Shown: positions 31,961 to 43,626 of the stretch, piece by piece
How positions within the stretch are numbered: position 1 is the stretch's first letter
Layout: every line of letters begins with the position of its first letter
Source: Eremomyces bilateralis CBS 781.70
Lineage: Eukaryota; Ascomycota; Dothideomycetes; Eremomycetales; Eremomycetaceae
Assembly (NCBI RefSeq): GCF_010015585.1
Contig: NW_022985073.1
Location: 1-64,000, forward strand
DNA length: 64,000 nucleotides
Direction: 5' to 3'
Made by a program: the position numbers and the translations under genes
The notes under the pieces: model-generated
Told to the model about the DNA's origin: nothing
Seen by the model: the letters and a program-made list of their open reading frames with translations, nothing else
Databases searched by the model: none

Positions 31961-34570
31961 TCAGGCAGAGTCTCCATTGCAGCCGGGGTTGTTGTGGTTG
32001 ACATCAATAGGTGCGATATGTCCGTTGGCCTCGCTAGCGCTAGGATTCGATTCCTTCTCACTGGCAGCCAGATCATGAGCGTCACGCAAAGGCGCAAGAG
32101 GAACATCGTAGATTGACAGCGGGTGTGGAGGATGGGATGTTCTCCACTCTGTGGGATAAATTCGAGAAATAGATTGCCCTGGTCTCTCTCCATTTGATGC
32201 ATATTCGAGATTCCTGTCCGCGTCCTGGACATTCCCTACTTGAGCAACGAGACTCAGGCGATGCCCTGCTGGCGCAGATTGAGAGTTAGCGTTTGAAGAA
32301 TCTTGAGCGGGTGGAATGCTGGTGGAAGATGAAAGACCCGGGTCGGAACCACAGTTAGAAGGCTCCAGCGGGAGATCAAGGCTTGAAAAGTCACGAAGCA
32401 AGAAGTCATCAGTAGACAAGCATTGATTAATTCTGGGGCCAAGCATAAGGGCCCGGCGATGGGGAAACCCTACGGGAGTGAAATCATCCGCTGTACAGCC
32501 AGCAGGACCCGGCCCATCCACGAGAAGTCGACGAAGCAAGGAGTCATCAGCAGACCACCATTGATTCATCCTAGGGCCAAGTGTAAGGGGCTGACGAAGA
32601 GAAACGCAAACGGGAGAGGAATCATCCTCTGTAAATCCAACAAGAGCTGGCTCATCCATTAGAAATCCAACGGGAGCTGGTTCATCCACTGGAAAGCCGA
32701 CAGGAACCGACTCGTCCGCAGGAAGTCCAACAGGCGCCGGATCATCCACTGCAATACCAATAGGAGTAGGGTCAGCAACTTGAAATCTAGAATGATTTAA
32801 GACTTCTTTGGCGGTACTCATAGCAGAGTTTCCACCAGGGGGTGTGGAAGGAGGATGAACGTTGTCAGGGGGAATTTTGTCCTCAACCAACTCGTTGAAT
32901 TGGGTCCCAATATGGTTATACCCCTCTCCACTAGGATGGGAAATGCTAAACCTTGGAGCACCATTCTGGGTGGGGTTGCACCTATTTGCTATGGCTAGGA
33001 ATTCACGCTCTAGTCCGATGTCCTCATATAAGTCGTATCCCCCATCGTAACCACCAAAAGGTAGATCTAGTGGTCCGTAGATTTCATCTTGAACCCCGTT
33101 GGTTAGGTCTTGGAGATCTGCGAAGGGGCCGAAATCGTTCCATGTGTTGGATTCCATGCCGCCAAAGCCACCGTTGCTATGGTCGAGGGGTTCTACAGTC
33201 GCAGAACAGGGTGATCTAAAGAGATCGCCAAACAGGTCTCCAAATGAATCGGAACCAAACGAATCGGAACCTAACATTCCAGGCGGTGTGTATGGATTGG
33301 AAGAGGGGCCAGAAGTTGCCATCACTGAAGGCATGGTGTCTTGAACGATATACCCAAAGTTTCCAGGATATTGAGTGGCTTGCTTGTCCGCGTGGCCGGT
33401 TTGCGCACCCTGGTGGATTGCGTGGCTCTCTCGGATGTTGTTAGCGAGGACATAGTCGGCGAAGGATGCAGAGTTGTTGTCAAGGCTGGCCAATTGCTCT
33501 GCTTCGTTTTCCTGGTCGGTGATTTGGGAAGTTCGAGAGGCTGAATCAATGGCCGCAGCACGTCGGGAGCGATCCGAAACCAAAGGTATGTATTCATCGG
33601 TAAAAGGCTTGTATTCCTTGATGGTGGGTGTAGCACCAGTGTCCGTCGGAAAAGGGTTGTAGGCAGGACTACTACCAGCATTCTCACTATTCCTATCACC
33701 AGGTTTGTTGTCGATAGAGTTGGTATGAGTGTCAAAAGTAGTTGTTGGAGTGCTGGAAGTGGTGGTAGGACTGTCGGCGGAAGAATTGGCAAGGTCACTG
33801 ATACGTGTCTTACACCTCTGATCCCTGTTGGCTGGCTGCGAGGAACTTTTCCTACGTATCTTGAAAGATGGAGTGTCAACCCGTGGCGAGAGTGGGGGAA
33901 CAGGTTCCCCGTCATCTCGCCGCCTTTTACGTCTCTTCTCAATCTGCTGCCTTATGGCCTCGCCACTAGGGCTGCTCATATTCCGCTTGTTCTTAGGGAC
34001 CCATTGACCGACAGCCTCCCAGGGCAACTGGATATTGGCTTTGTTGGATTCATGCACAAGTCCGATCAAAGTGCGCTCAATGAGATCCTTATCCCACCGA
34101 ATGATTTGGCGAGTATGAGGACGAGGTTTCTTGGTTTCTTTCTTACGGTGAGACCGGGGCGCCGCAACTTGGCTTATGGTACTGTCTGGCGCCTCATCAT
34201 CCGCAAACTGGGGGCTGCTATTGTCTCGAGGGTCGCTGTGATTGTCGTGTGCATCAGAGTTTCGGACATGTGACGCCGAGACACTTTGCGTGTGGGAATT
34301 GACCGTAACTAGAGTGTGATGAGAGGGAAGAATGGACTGCTGAGTAACATTGAGACTCTCATCGGCCCCATTCTGTCTGAGTGCTCCCATTGTAAGTGAC
34401 TGAGGAGTGGCATTTGCGGCTTGTGTGAGAGGACATTTCCGAGGACAACCACGACCTCGCTCCAGCACTGATGGCTCTGATGGGGGGCAGGTTGACGTCT
34501 TTCCAGGGTCGGATGGTGACTTCTGGGAGTCAGTCTCTGGATTAGAGCCTTCAAGCTTAGCTTCTATCAT
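31961..34570 (-). CDS. Nuclear-type protein with SANT/Myb-like segment and coding repeats; function unknown
   Basis: One frame of 869 residues from the ATG at 34570. I do not recognise the family. The N-terminus is Ser/Pro/Gln-rich with an AT-hook-like GRGCPRK. At about residues 155-225 a helical block (IIRWDKDLIERTLIGLV, IQLPWEAVGQWVPKN, GEAIRQQIEKRRKRRR) has the look of a SANT/Myb-like or MADF-like DNA-binding fold with a basic third helix. The middle is low complexity. At about 615-740 lie ten-residue repeats (P-V-G-F-P-x-D-E-x-A type) and a longer repeated unit (LGPRMNQ / LGPRINQ). The frame is also open upstream to a splice-acceptor-like CACAG near 34607, so a 5' exon may exist; a short Cys-rich frame (MKCTCKICHGEIICK, near 35044) upstream is a possible candidate. 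Probably a transcriptional regulator. Confidence 0.6.
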   Translation of the reverse strand: MIEAKLEGSNPETDSQKSPSDPGKTSTCPPSEPSVLERGRGCPRKCPLTQAANATPQSLTMGALRQNGADESLNVTQQSILPSHHTLVTVNSHTQSVSASHVRNSDAHDNHSDPRDNSSPQFADDEAPDSTISQVAAPRSHRKKETKKPRPHTRQIIRWDKDLIERTLIGLVHESNKANIQLPWEAVGQWVPKNKRNMSSPSGEAIRQQIEKRRKRRRDDGEPVPPLSPRVDTPSFKIRRKSSSQPANRDQRCKTRISDLANSSADSPTTTSSTPTTTFDTHTNSIDNKPGDRNSENAGSSPAYNPFPTDTGATPTIKEYKPFTDEYIPLVSDRSRRAAAIDSASRTSQITDQENEAEQLASLDNNSASFADYVLANNIRESHAIHQGAQTGHADKQATQYPGNFGYIVQDTMPSVMATSGPSSNPYTPPGMLGSDSFGSDSFGDLFGDLFRSPCSATVEPLDHSNGGFGGMESNTWNDFGPFADLQDLTNGVQDEIYGPLDLPFGGYDGGYDLYEDIGLEREFLAIANRCNPTQNGAPRFSISHPSGEGYNHIGTQFNELVEDKIPPDNVHPPSTPPGGNSAMSTAKEVLNHSRFQVADPTPIGIAVDDPAPVGLPADESVPVGFPVDEPAPVGFLMDEPALVGFTEDDSSPVCVSLRQPLTLGPRMNQWWSADDSLLRRLLVDGPGPAGCTADDFTPVGFPHRRALMLGPRINQCLSTDDFLLRDFSSLDLPLEPSNCGSDPGLSSSTSIPPAQDSSNANSQSAPAGHRLSLVAQVGNVQDADRNLEYASNGERPGQSISRIYPTEWRTSHPPHPLSIYDVPLAPLRDAHDLAASEKESNPSASEANGHIAPIDVNHNNPGCNGDSA
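32430..32770 (-). repeat. Coding minisatellite in the 31961-34570 gene
   Basis: About five 30-bp units encode variants of a ten-residue motif, next to two copies of a longer unit of roughly 130-150 bp encoding LGPRxNQ followed by SADD or STDD and LLRR or LLRD. Units differ but stay in frame, which suggests selection to keep the repeat open. Confidence 0.65.
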
Positions 34571-37500
34571 GTTGACAGAAAGCAAGTGCCGCAGCCACGC
34601 TGCCACTGTGATAGACTGTTAGCCATAAATTGAAAAGGCTATTGATCAGTAACAACATCCCACGTACAGAATGGGAGTTGGAGCCGACTGAGCCGACCGA
34701 GTCGACTAAACCGACTGGCTAGGGCTGACGAGAAACTGCCGGAGGTGGCCAATTCTTGACTGCTATATGGAAGCTGCTTGCAAGGTTGATTAGCTCTGCG
34801 GGCCCAGTGTTGATCAGAGACCGTGAAAAGAGTAAACTGAAAGAGCAAGTCGGGAATAAAGGGTAGGTTGAATGGGGAGTTGAAGGCGGGATTGAAGGAT
34901 AGATTAAAGTGATCGTGAGGCGGAATAGGTAGAAGGCACGATCAAATGGAGGTAAACTGGAACAGAGTGTCCTAGGCGCGAGTCCTAAGTCTGCCTGTTG
35001 ACCTTGCATATGATCTCGCCGTGACAGATTTTGCATGTGCACTTCATTGTGTGCTTCACAAGGATGAACGATGAAGTTGATGAGTGGGCTGAAGGCTCGT
35101 GGGAGAAAATGGGCTAAGATAGTGAAAAGCGAAGTTCAGTGATGTACCTTGACAAACCTATTGAAGTTGACTATCAATTGACTGAATATCTTCTCATAAA
35201 GCGGGAAGGAGTGATATTTCAAAAGAAAGAAGAAACAAAGAGTGGTAGAGGACGAAACAAGAAGGGTAGAGTGTTGTCAATATAACCCGTCTCAGTTCCT
35301 ATGAGGTGAACTCGTAGCAATCGCCTTGGAGCCTGGTTGAAACAGACAGTGGCTAGCGTGGTTTAGACTCTAACTTCTTCCACACAGAGCGCGAATTGTA
35401 GTCAGTTTAGGTTTCCTATTTGTAGAAACGGTTTGATACTCGCACGTGCTGTGTTGCGCCGAGATCGTTGCCCGAGCCCGCGAGGGTTATACGCAGGGTC
35501 CGGTCTAAACCATAACGAGGGGTATGAGAGTCCCGAACATTCCTATTAACAGGATACCCACACGCCCCAATTGCCTCCACAACACAGGCGATAGCCAATC
35601 TCATCCATTCGTTGCTGAATCTTCCCGAGTTACCTGGTATCATCCCCCCTGAAGCATCCAAGCGACAGGGCCAGGGAAGGGAATGGGGTACGCAAGCCTA
35701 AGGAGACGCGCTTCGGCGCCATTATCGTTGAGGCGGCCCTCACAGCCCTTGATCCATCAGCAGCGATATCTTTGATCCTTCATCGCAGAGCACGGGAGCC
35801 GTATCAGTAAGTATCCAGCATCATCGCTACTAGTACAGGGGGAGACACGATTGTCTGACTCCTCATCGCAGTACTGACTAGAGCATAACATCCTTCTTTA
35901 CGTGCCCAAATAAAATGGATACTCGGCAACTCTAGCCACATTCTATTTCCTCAACTAATCCTGAAACCCTTATGCTTTTCGCCTTGGAGAGAGTGGCACC
36001 CTTTCTTGCTTGTTTGGTTCGACGGGGAAACTGACCGATACATCGGCAACCTCGTCTTGTCTGCCAAGGGTGTCGCAACTCGCCCGTCTCTTAGAGCTGG
36101 TAAAAGAAAATTAAGGAGGGGCATGAAGACGACAGATAAGACTCGACCGGCGACAATGGAAGAGACAGCAAGAAGGATGAACTAAAACAGGTATGACCAA
36201 GAAAGGTTTTGATCACTTACCAGACTTACCGCAGCACGATCAGAGTCTAACTTACTCACTACTAATGCAACTGTTCCTAGGACATCATGTCTCACTAGAA
36301 CGCTAACAAGTCTGACATACTCCCTCTGCAAAGTCATCCAATGTTATCATCTTCAGAGCGATGTCACCACCTCCTCGGCCTTCGCCCTAAGTCCCTGTTC
36401 AGACTGGATTAGCTCTCTCACACGCCATGTTGGGACCTTGGTGCACAGGCGGAACGCTGAAATGCATATCCCTCGTTTCTATCACCTGTGTGTTGACACT
36501 TGTTGGCATATCTATGGCGTATCCGGTTCTCTGACCCCGACTCTGGCTCACGCCTCCTTGTCCCTATATACTGTTCCTAGGGAGGAGTGGATCCAGCAAT
36601 GGTACCAAGCAAGACTTGAATGTGTGTGGGACACATGCACATCCAAGACAAGTTCAGTGCGATCGCAAGATTTGATATAGCCAAAGGGGAAAACAGAATA
36701 TAGAGAAGATGAAACAGCGGCACTGGCAAGTGGGAATAAGAGTGACTGGGGCATGTGAGTTTAGGATTCATAACCCCTACAGTCCGGTTTCGCATCCAGA
36801 TCTCGTGCGGGAGGGAGGGGGTGTTCGAATGAGCCCAAGTTGGCACGAAGGATTCTTGCCCCCTGATGTCTGCGATGCCCTTCGACAGCCGCTTGGCTAG
36901 AGGTCAATCCCCTGCGTTCGTTTCAAAGGCCCTACCTCCACCGCCGTCCTTGGAGCGCAATGCCAGATTCGGCACACATTTTTAAAACCGGCAGTCCTTC
37001 CTGCTCAAGAGTTGAATACGCAAGTTCGAGTCTCGGTATATCATCTTCGCCCCCGAGATCCCATTAAATTCGACAGATTGCCAGAGACAAGCGCAGAGCC
37101 GTCCAAAGATAATCAAAAGTAAGCCGACAGAGCATGCTCTTCGCTCTTCGATCGCGCAGTTGCTGTTCGAGGTTCGATTAAAGTTGGCACGAGTTGGATG
37201 ACCAGTTTCCATAGTGGAACCAGTGGTGGTGATCTGGTGGCGCGTTTCTGGCGGTCTAATTGGGTCGGATCTCGGAAGTCCCATTTTGCTGGGTGCTAGA
37301 CTTGGTAGGTGCCATGGAAATGGCAAGGGGGTGGCTCACTTGCGCTGTCTTTCGATTTCAAGCTCAAATCGGCGAGATGGAGGGTTTCTTGAACACGGTC
37401 TCGATGAATCCTCAAATTCGAAGACAATCAGATGAAGAGTAATGGCAATTGGCAAATGCTGTTGATCAGGTCGAGAAGTTCATGGCGAAAGGGGGAGAGT

Positions 37501-37759
37501 TTGACGCGATCACCCGAACAGTCACTTTTCAACGCTGATATTCTACTGATTCTTTTAGGTTCGATGTTGACTAAGTCACTTGTAGGAAAGTTTTTATTGC
37601 GAACTCGATGTCTTTACTTGATGAATATACTATCTGATGGACACTGTTTCGCTATTGGTAATGCCTCATGCGAAAAGTTGGGTAGGAAACGAGCCATACT
37701 TCTAGAAAACTTGATCCAGCGAATCCTTGAAATAGACACCAATGTCGCAGACAATCGCA
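34571..37759. other. Gene-poor stretch, 3.2 kb
   Basis: No confident gene. It contains the 5' region of the preceding gene, with the short Cys-rich frame at 34985-35044 (minus strand). At 37260-37538 (plus strand) two helical reading segments in one frame are separated by a TAA; this may be a broken gene and is listed as a finding. The rest shows only short, unlikely frames. Confidence 0.4.
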
Positions 37760-38950
37760 TTACATCCAACTAGCTCCTTCTGGTCCCATTCCAGCCTCAA
37801 CAAGCCCAATATCCATACTCCTGCCTCCATTGCCCGGAATCATTACATCTGGGTGAACATGGTTGTGTTGAATTGACATTGGATCGTCTCGAATCGTGGT
37901 CGGAAGTCGTGGATAGTCATACCTCACCAACGGCATCTGCATCTGGTTCATCTGACCCATCTGAATCGGATAATCTTGTTGAACATGCTCCTCTGCAATC
38001 TCCTGCTTAATCGTCGGGATTCTCGCATACACAGCCAGATGTTCAGTTTCATAATCGGCTTCAGACTCCCGTTTGATTGGCGGCATCGAGTCTCGGTAGG
38101 ATGGATCAGCGGTCGACTGCTCCTGATTCCCACCAAATGCTGAGATCAGATCTGGAAGTTGCGTGGAGGCGGTATGATCTGCGACCGCTTGAATTGGTTC
38201 GCTTTCCACGGGAGTCGATACAGTTGGTGCCGTCTCATTCCTCATGCCCACCACCGGCACTTCAGGTTCCAACCCGCCCATTGTCTCTGTTCTCGGTACC
38301 GCCGGCAGAATATTCATGAATGGGCTCTGGGGAACGATGCCCGGCGGTGAAAGTGTGGCAGACTGGGAACCTTCTGCGGCAAATGTATTGTGCTCCGCTG
38401 GAATCGAGGGCACCACCTGCATCGGGTCGCTCTTGATCAATGGTTCAGATTTGAAGGCTGTCCATTGGCCGTTGGTCCCATTTTCTACTCTCAGTCTCCG
38501 CTTCCGTTCCTCAGACACAAGCCAGATTGGTACATCTTCGTCATCAGACTCTGGCATTCCCTTGGCATCTACTCGCCTTCCCCCTGTCTTCGAAAGATAC
38601 GCATCCTCCTCGCCCCACGGCCTTCGAGGGGGGCGCCCGCGAGGGTTTCCGGTCGGCAGACGTCGTGGGAGAGTACCTTCCATTTGCTGTCGGAAGCGAG
38701 AGAAACGCATGCGAGCGGCATGGCCGTTTGTGATATGGTGACGTCGAGCGACTTCGTTCCAATCGATCTATATCAGTTAGCAAAGCACATGGTCAACACC
38801 CACTAGAAACACAGAATATGCGATTATCATACGTACGATTTTGAGGTCAAGCTGTCGAAGCATTGAATAGCAGAACCTATTGTGTGTTAGGAGCGGTCAT
38901 ACGTCATGGGTAAGAGGAACTTACTGTGCCATTTCCTTATCTGTTGGCAT
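37760..38950 (-). CDS. Myb/SANT-like nuclear protein
   Basis: Exons 38925-38950, 38837-38876 and 37760-38767 (minus strand, introns 48 and 69 nt) give 357 residues. The first 50 residues form the small fungal Myb-like domain: MPTDKEMAQFCYSML, then QLDLKIIDWNEVARR, HHITNGHAARMRFSRF and RQQMEGT, the usual N-A-A-R-M-R recognition-helix pattern. A basic, proline-rich stretch (RGRPPRRPWG, AT-hook-like) follows at about 65. The remainder is acidic, Pro/Ser/Met-rich and disordered, ending GMGPEGASWM. Such proteins are abundant in filamentous ascomycetes and poorly studied; DNA binding is inferred. Confidence 0.8.
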
Positions 38951-39823
38951 GTTGGCGACAAATGGGACTGGTATAGTGCTTGGTGATGGATACAACTGGC
39001 GGAATACAGCTTGTTGATTGAGAAAATGGAATAACATGGTAGAACTGGGTTGTTCAAGCCTTATAAGCTGGGCATTGAAATCTGGGATTTTCATACGGCA
39101 ATTGGATTCAGAATGCAACTGAAGTTCATGGCACTGGAGGGACACTTGCAGTCTTGTCTAGATGCATGAGATGATGGGATGTTATACATTTCTTTGAACT
39201 TCTTTGACATCATGGCCATCCGGGTCGTATAGTTGCGTACTTCGCTGGGTTTCCTTCTCCAAATAATATCGAGTTTGCTTTCCACTTCAATCTATATCAT
39301 GACAAATTGCTGGCATCTTTATCAAAAGCACCTATCTTTATTGGTGTCGGACCAGGTTTGCCTGTAGGAAGTACTGCTCATATCTGCTACAGGCTCTGGA
39401 TTTACGACCTGGTGTTGTTTAGTTCTCGCCTTCTCGGATTACGGTGAACCCAACCTCCTCCAAGCACCCATTCTTTAGACCCTCCCTTGAACGATGGGGA
39501 GAACTGTTTGCAATTTACGATAGAACCTAGTCTAGGTGGTTTGGGATTGTTCGTTTCATGCGCAGGAGGGGAGAATGAAGCCTCTCCGGACTGCTTGCCA
39601 ACACGTCCAGCGTCGATCGACATGCTGCTTTATGAGAACAATGCGATTGGATAATTCTATGATGCATTCGAGCAGGTTAACAAAGATATGCTGCATTCAG
39701 TAGTCCATATTCCCTGCATTTAATGAAGTCCACCTGCAGCCTAGGGGTGCCCATACTTGCAGTGACGATACGGATTATACCTGAGGAAACTCATTGATCA
39801 GTGAGATGAGTCGGCTACGTGCC
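38951..39823. other. Spacer, 0.9 kb
   Basis: Lies between the promoter side of the Myb-like gene and the 3' end of the ferric reductase gene. No gene seen; a 73-residue frame at 39402-39623 (minus) has no recognisable feature. Confidence 0.45.
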
Positions 39824-41912
39824 CTACCAAGAAAAGGCATCGACCTCTAACTCAATCTCAGTCTTTCCGGCCCGACCAGCTCTAACAACAGCAGCCCGAA
39901 CATCGTCACAGAGCCCTGGCGGTCCGCAGACTACCACGCCGATCCTCTTCCAACCAGCCTCAATTTCACTATTCAGTACCTCCTCTGCCACGAATCTTTT
40001 GCCTAAGCGCACTTCCTTCTCCACTCCAGCCCCTAACTGCTCCTCCACATCAGCCACCAAACCAGCATACTTTTCTTTAACACCCCAATACAGCTTGGTG
40101 TTCACATGACCCGAAGAAAGATATGCCAGCAAGCCGGTGATGCCAATGCCTCCTCCAATGACAACGACTCTGTCGCTGCTCAAGATAGTCACGGATGATC
40201 GATTCCCGTATGGCCCTTCCACAAGACAAGGGAGAACTAAACCGGGACGCAGCATACTCGTGAGGCCGGTAGCCCCTCGAATGTAGAAGCGGAGTCCGAC
40301 AATGCTCTCTTTTCTCGAGTGTTGGCCGACGGTCACCGTAGCATTCGCAGATTTCTCTGCATCTCCAAATTTTTGGTTGGGGCCTCCACTTGATGCATCG
40401 CTTTCTTGATACGGCAGACGAAGCTGAAGTGGCGAGACGGAGAACGGGTGACTCTCCCACACACGAAATGAAAGGGTAGGGAAAAGGAGATAGGCATGTA
40501 ACCCTGGTTTAACGTGCCAGCGGACACCGGGTATGTCAACACGGATGATGCCCGGGCAGACTTCTGTGGTATGAGCTTGCTTCAATCCAGTATATGCAAT
40601 CCGCCCAACACGGAGGATGCGATCGAAAGCCCATACGGCGATGGCCGCATACAACCACAATTCATAACCCCATTTGCGATAGAAAAGGAGCTCTACGTGA
40701 TACCAGGAGCCAACGATGCAGAAGATTGCAAGGACAATATGGAGGATTAGAAAAATCTCATAGGAGATTCGTCGGAACCAGAGAACTGAAACAGTGACGA
40801 GCAACACGGTCGTCATGGTCGCGACGATGCCCCAAGCCCAGTATGCCTTGACCAGCTCTTCTTTGTACGATCCCATGCCGATGTAAAGTTGCAGCTCCAC
40901 AATTGAGTGAAGGATGACTTGCAGCGCAAAAGCGCGCCCAACCCAGCGGTGCAGCAGCAAGAAGGTTGAATGGGACCAGTTGGTGCACCACAGTAAGATG
41001 TTATTACGCGAGGAGAAGAGCAGCAGCAATGGTAATATCGCAAAGGCCAAAACACCGGTTCGGCATGAGACGTATGCCATTATCTCCTGCCATCGATTTG
41101 GGAACCAGCTATTTGGTTGAGTGGATCGATAGCCTCCCGCTGTGAGGACAATATTCAGGATAAAGAAGATCGCGATGTATATTGACTGTCCGACAAGAGG
41201 TGGATTACCAATTAGCCATGGAAGTGAGCGAACGTGGTAGCCCGGAATGGAGAATGGGTAGAGAATGTATGGCTTAGATCGCTCCATTGCGGTTCCTATG
41301 AAGGGGACAAAGCCAGCAAGGGTCGCAACGATCGGAATACCGAAGCCAACAATAAGTATGACAAGCCTATATCTCATCAGTCATTGAACATTTCCTTTGC
41401 GGTCGTATCGACGCCTACCCATATCTGGCATGTAATGTCTCTTGCTCTTCAAAGTACAATTCCGCCATTGTCTCGATCTTCCACGATGCGTCCGTTATGA
41501 GACCAGTGAAGTCCAGAGTATCTTCCTTTTTCGGCACACGAGTGGGCTCTTTGCGAACTGTCGCCAACGTCTCCTCATAATCCATAACTGGATGGACTGA
41601 TTTGTCAGTTGTGCTTTTCTCCCACCACCACTGCTCCAAGCGCCATGCCTCGATGTTGGAAGGAGCACACTTCGACTTCATGCAGTAAGCTAGTGTCGTT
41701 AGGTATGAAGTGTCATTCGCTCGACACTCAGGGGTAGTTGACATCGGGCCGCCCCCATGATGGTCACCTTTTCCGTGAGTGGAACAGACAAGAGGGAATT
41801 TCTGAATGGTACGTCCACATGCACTTGCGCAAACCGGATCGTACATGATGATTCCATGACCGATGAAGGCCACAGTGTGAGCGGCGAGACTGAGATATAA
41901 TAGCTTCCGCAT
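39824..41912 (-). CDS. Ferric reductase-type transmembrane oxidoreductase (FRE family)
   Basis: Exons 41419-41912 and 39824-41366 join over a 52-nt intron to 678 residues. A signal peptide (MRKLLYLSLAAHTVAF) leads an extracellular Cys-containing region (YDPVCASACGRT ... CSTHG), as in fungal FRE proteins. Then come multiple membrane helices with two heme-ligand pairs, HRWVGRAFALQVILHS and HIVLAIFCIVGSWYH, each pair 13 residues apart. The cytosolic part has the FAD motif HPFSV, the NAD(P)H motif GGGIGITGLL and the CGPPGLCDD terminus region. Role: NADPH to extracellular Fe(III) or Cu(II) electron transfer at the plasma membrane, feeding iron uptake. No siderophore or permease gene is adjacent. 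Metal preference not decidable from sequence. Confidence 0.92.
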
Positions 41913-42952
41913 CCTTCAATTGGGAATATAAACTTGGATTGCAATCTGTCGTCATGGGTTCGCGATCAGGACTGTTCATCAAAAGCACCAGAGGGGCCCT
42001 CTGCTGCTGTATCAGTTCAATAGCCACGCAAATGCTGGGCAAGCGATGAAAAACGATTGAAAAGGCCACATCCAGAACGCGACGGGCACGACTTTAACTA
42101 CCTTATCCCCCAAACTCGCACATGCCATTGACCAATGGGAATATTCTCAAATTAACTCACCTGAGCAAGTTTGTCGTGGCGTTACTTCCTAGAAAGCTTG
42201 TTTATACAACACCGTACAAGGACTTGCAGGCCAAGACAAATGTACTACCCGATGACCGTCTTGGCCACCGCACGAGTCACCGCGTGAAGTTATCATCGAA
42301 ACCGTTCCAAGATCTTTCGTGCCCTAGAAGTGCCCCGAATGCAAGCCACCAGAGTATCATCCGACCGCTTCCCACACGCTCCTAACGTGGCATGGTGACA
42401 TTTCGGGGACGCCCTCCTTCGGGCAACTCGATAACGAACTGGGTGTCGGTGAATTCTAGGAGCGTTAGCAAATTGGACGAGTCCTTCAAATGGGATTCCT
42501 AACAAACGATCTGGATCGTCCTGGTGATGGCCTTCTCCATCCAGAGAGGGACGTCTCCGTGTGCGGCCGTAAGCTACTCGCTGAAACTGCGATTGCGGGC
42601 CGTCCTCTAGTCTACAGTCTACGCCCTTCTGCCGTCAACAGAGGAACAGGGAGTACCTACTAACGAAGCTCAGAACAGGTGATCACCGTAGGCCTTAACG
42701 AGGTAAAAACTTAGTGCATGAAGTGGTAATTACTAATAACACGCCTAAAGACATTATGAATAAGTGAAGGTCCTTTAAAAGTCTGAGGAAACGAAATATT
42801 GTAAATACATAATTGGCGGTGATAAACCGTCAGCCAGAAAACATCGAATTCGTTCTTCGATCACCTCAAGAAGTCGAAACCGTTAAGAGAGAGGCCCCAT
42901 AGACCAATATCCATAAACGATCTCTTCGAGACGTCAAACCGATTACAAGAGA

Positions 42953-43011
42953 AGTGTAAGGGTCTCACTGTAGGGAATCTCCAATCATGAGGCAAACGTA
43001 GAATTGTTGCT
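42953..43011 (+). repeat. Dispersed repeat end, copy B
   Basis: 59 bp matching 7822-7880 at 56 positions in the same orientation. Flanking DNA is unrelated on both sides. Probable terminus of an old mobile element. Confidence 0.7.
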
Positions 43012-43277
43012 ATGAGGGAGGGATCTATCTAAAGGTGTGCAAGGCGTTATATGTTTGGTGCTGCCCTTCACGGCTTGTGGGAGGCCGTCGTGGGCGTCAG
43101 GCAATAATGTTGATTCCTCAGGCCAATTAAAATAAATGTCATGAATGCATGCTCAACTGTGATTGGCTCTCCACGCGTCGCGCTTTGGAGCTTCAAAGTG
43201 TTGACAACCTTCAGCCCGATATTGGGGAGTCCACATACAAATAGGAAAATATCTCGATATCCCGGTGCAAACCCATT

Positions 43278-43316
43278 AATCCAACCCTTCAATCCAACCC
43301 TTCAATCCAACCCTTC
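43278..43316. repeat. 13-bp tandem repeat, three perfect units
   Basis: Three exact copies of AATCCAACCCTTC, about 310 bp upstream of the CENP-A start codon. Confidence 0.85.
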
Positions 43317-43626
43317 AAGTCAGTGAGGCTGTTCGCCAACGTCTTGCTATCAACAATCGATCCATCTGCTTGGGACATAGGGAATCGACAACCGCCTCGC
43401 AACCAGAGCATCTCGACCCTCGTAACTCCCTGCTTTTGCGCAGCAGCGCACATTACCCGGAGCTATCAATCGTCGCCGCACAATTCGGCTTGTCCCGGCG
43501 CTCAATTCATCCTAGTGTACACATCCAGAGACATATGATGTGGAGTCCCTGAGCCTCGCTGCTCGTTACGTTCCCGCCATCCCTGGACCATCTTCACGAC
43601 TTCGGGCCCCTATCGAACCTCGCACC

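Larger units (their letters stand above)
41913..43626. other. Promoter/spacer with dispersed repeat copy B
   Basis: 1.7 kb between the divergent ferric reductase and CENP-A genes. Holds copy B of the 59-bp repeat and a 13-bp minisatellite at 43278-43316. The DNA around 42700-42950 is AT-rich. No gene seen. Confidence 0.45.

Noticed and set aside
37010-37060. tRNA-like B-box (AGTTCGAGTCTC)
   Set aside because: The flanking bases do not pair as a T-arm and no A-box or acceptor stem is found upstream.
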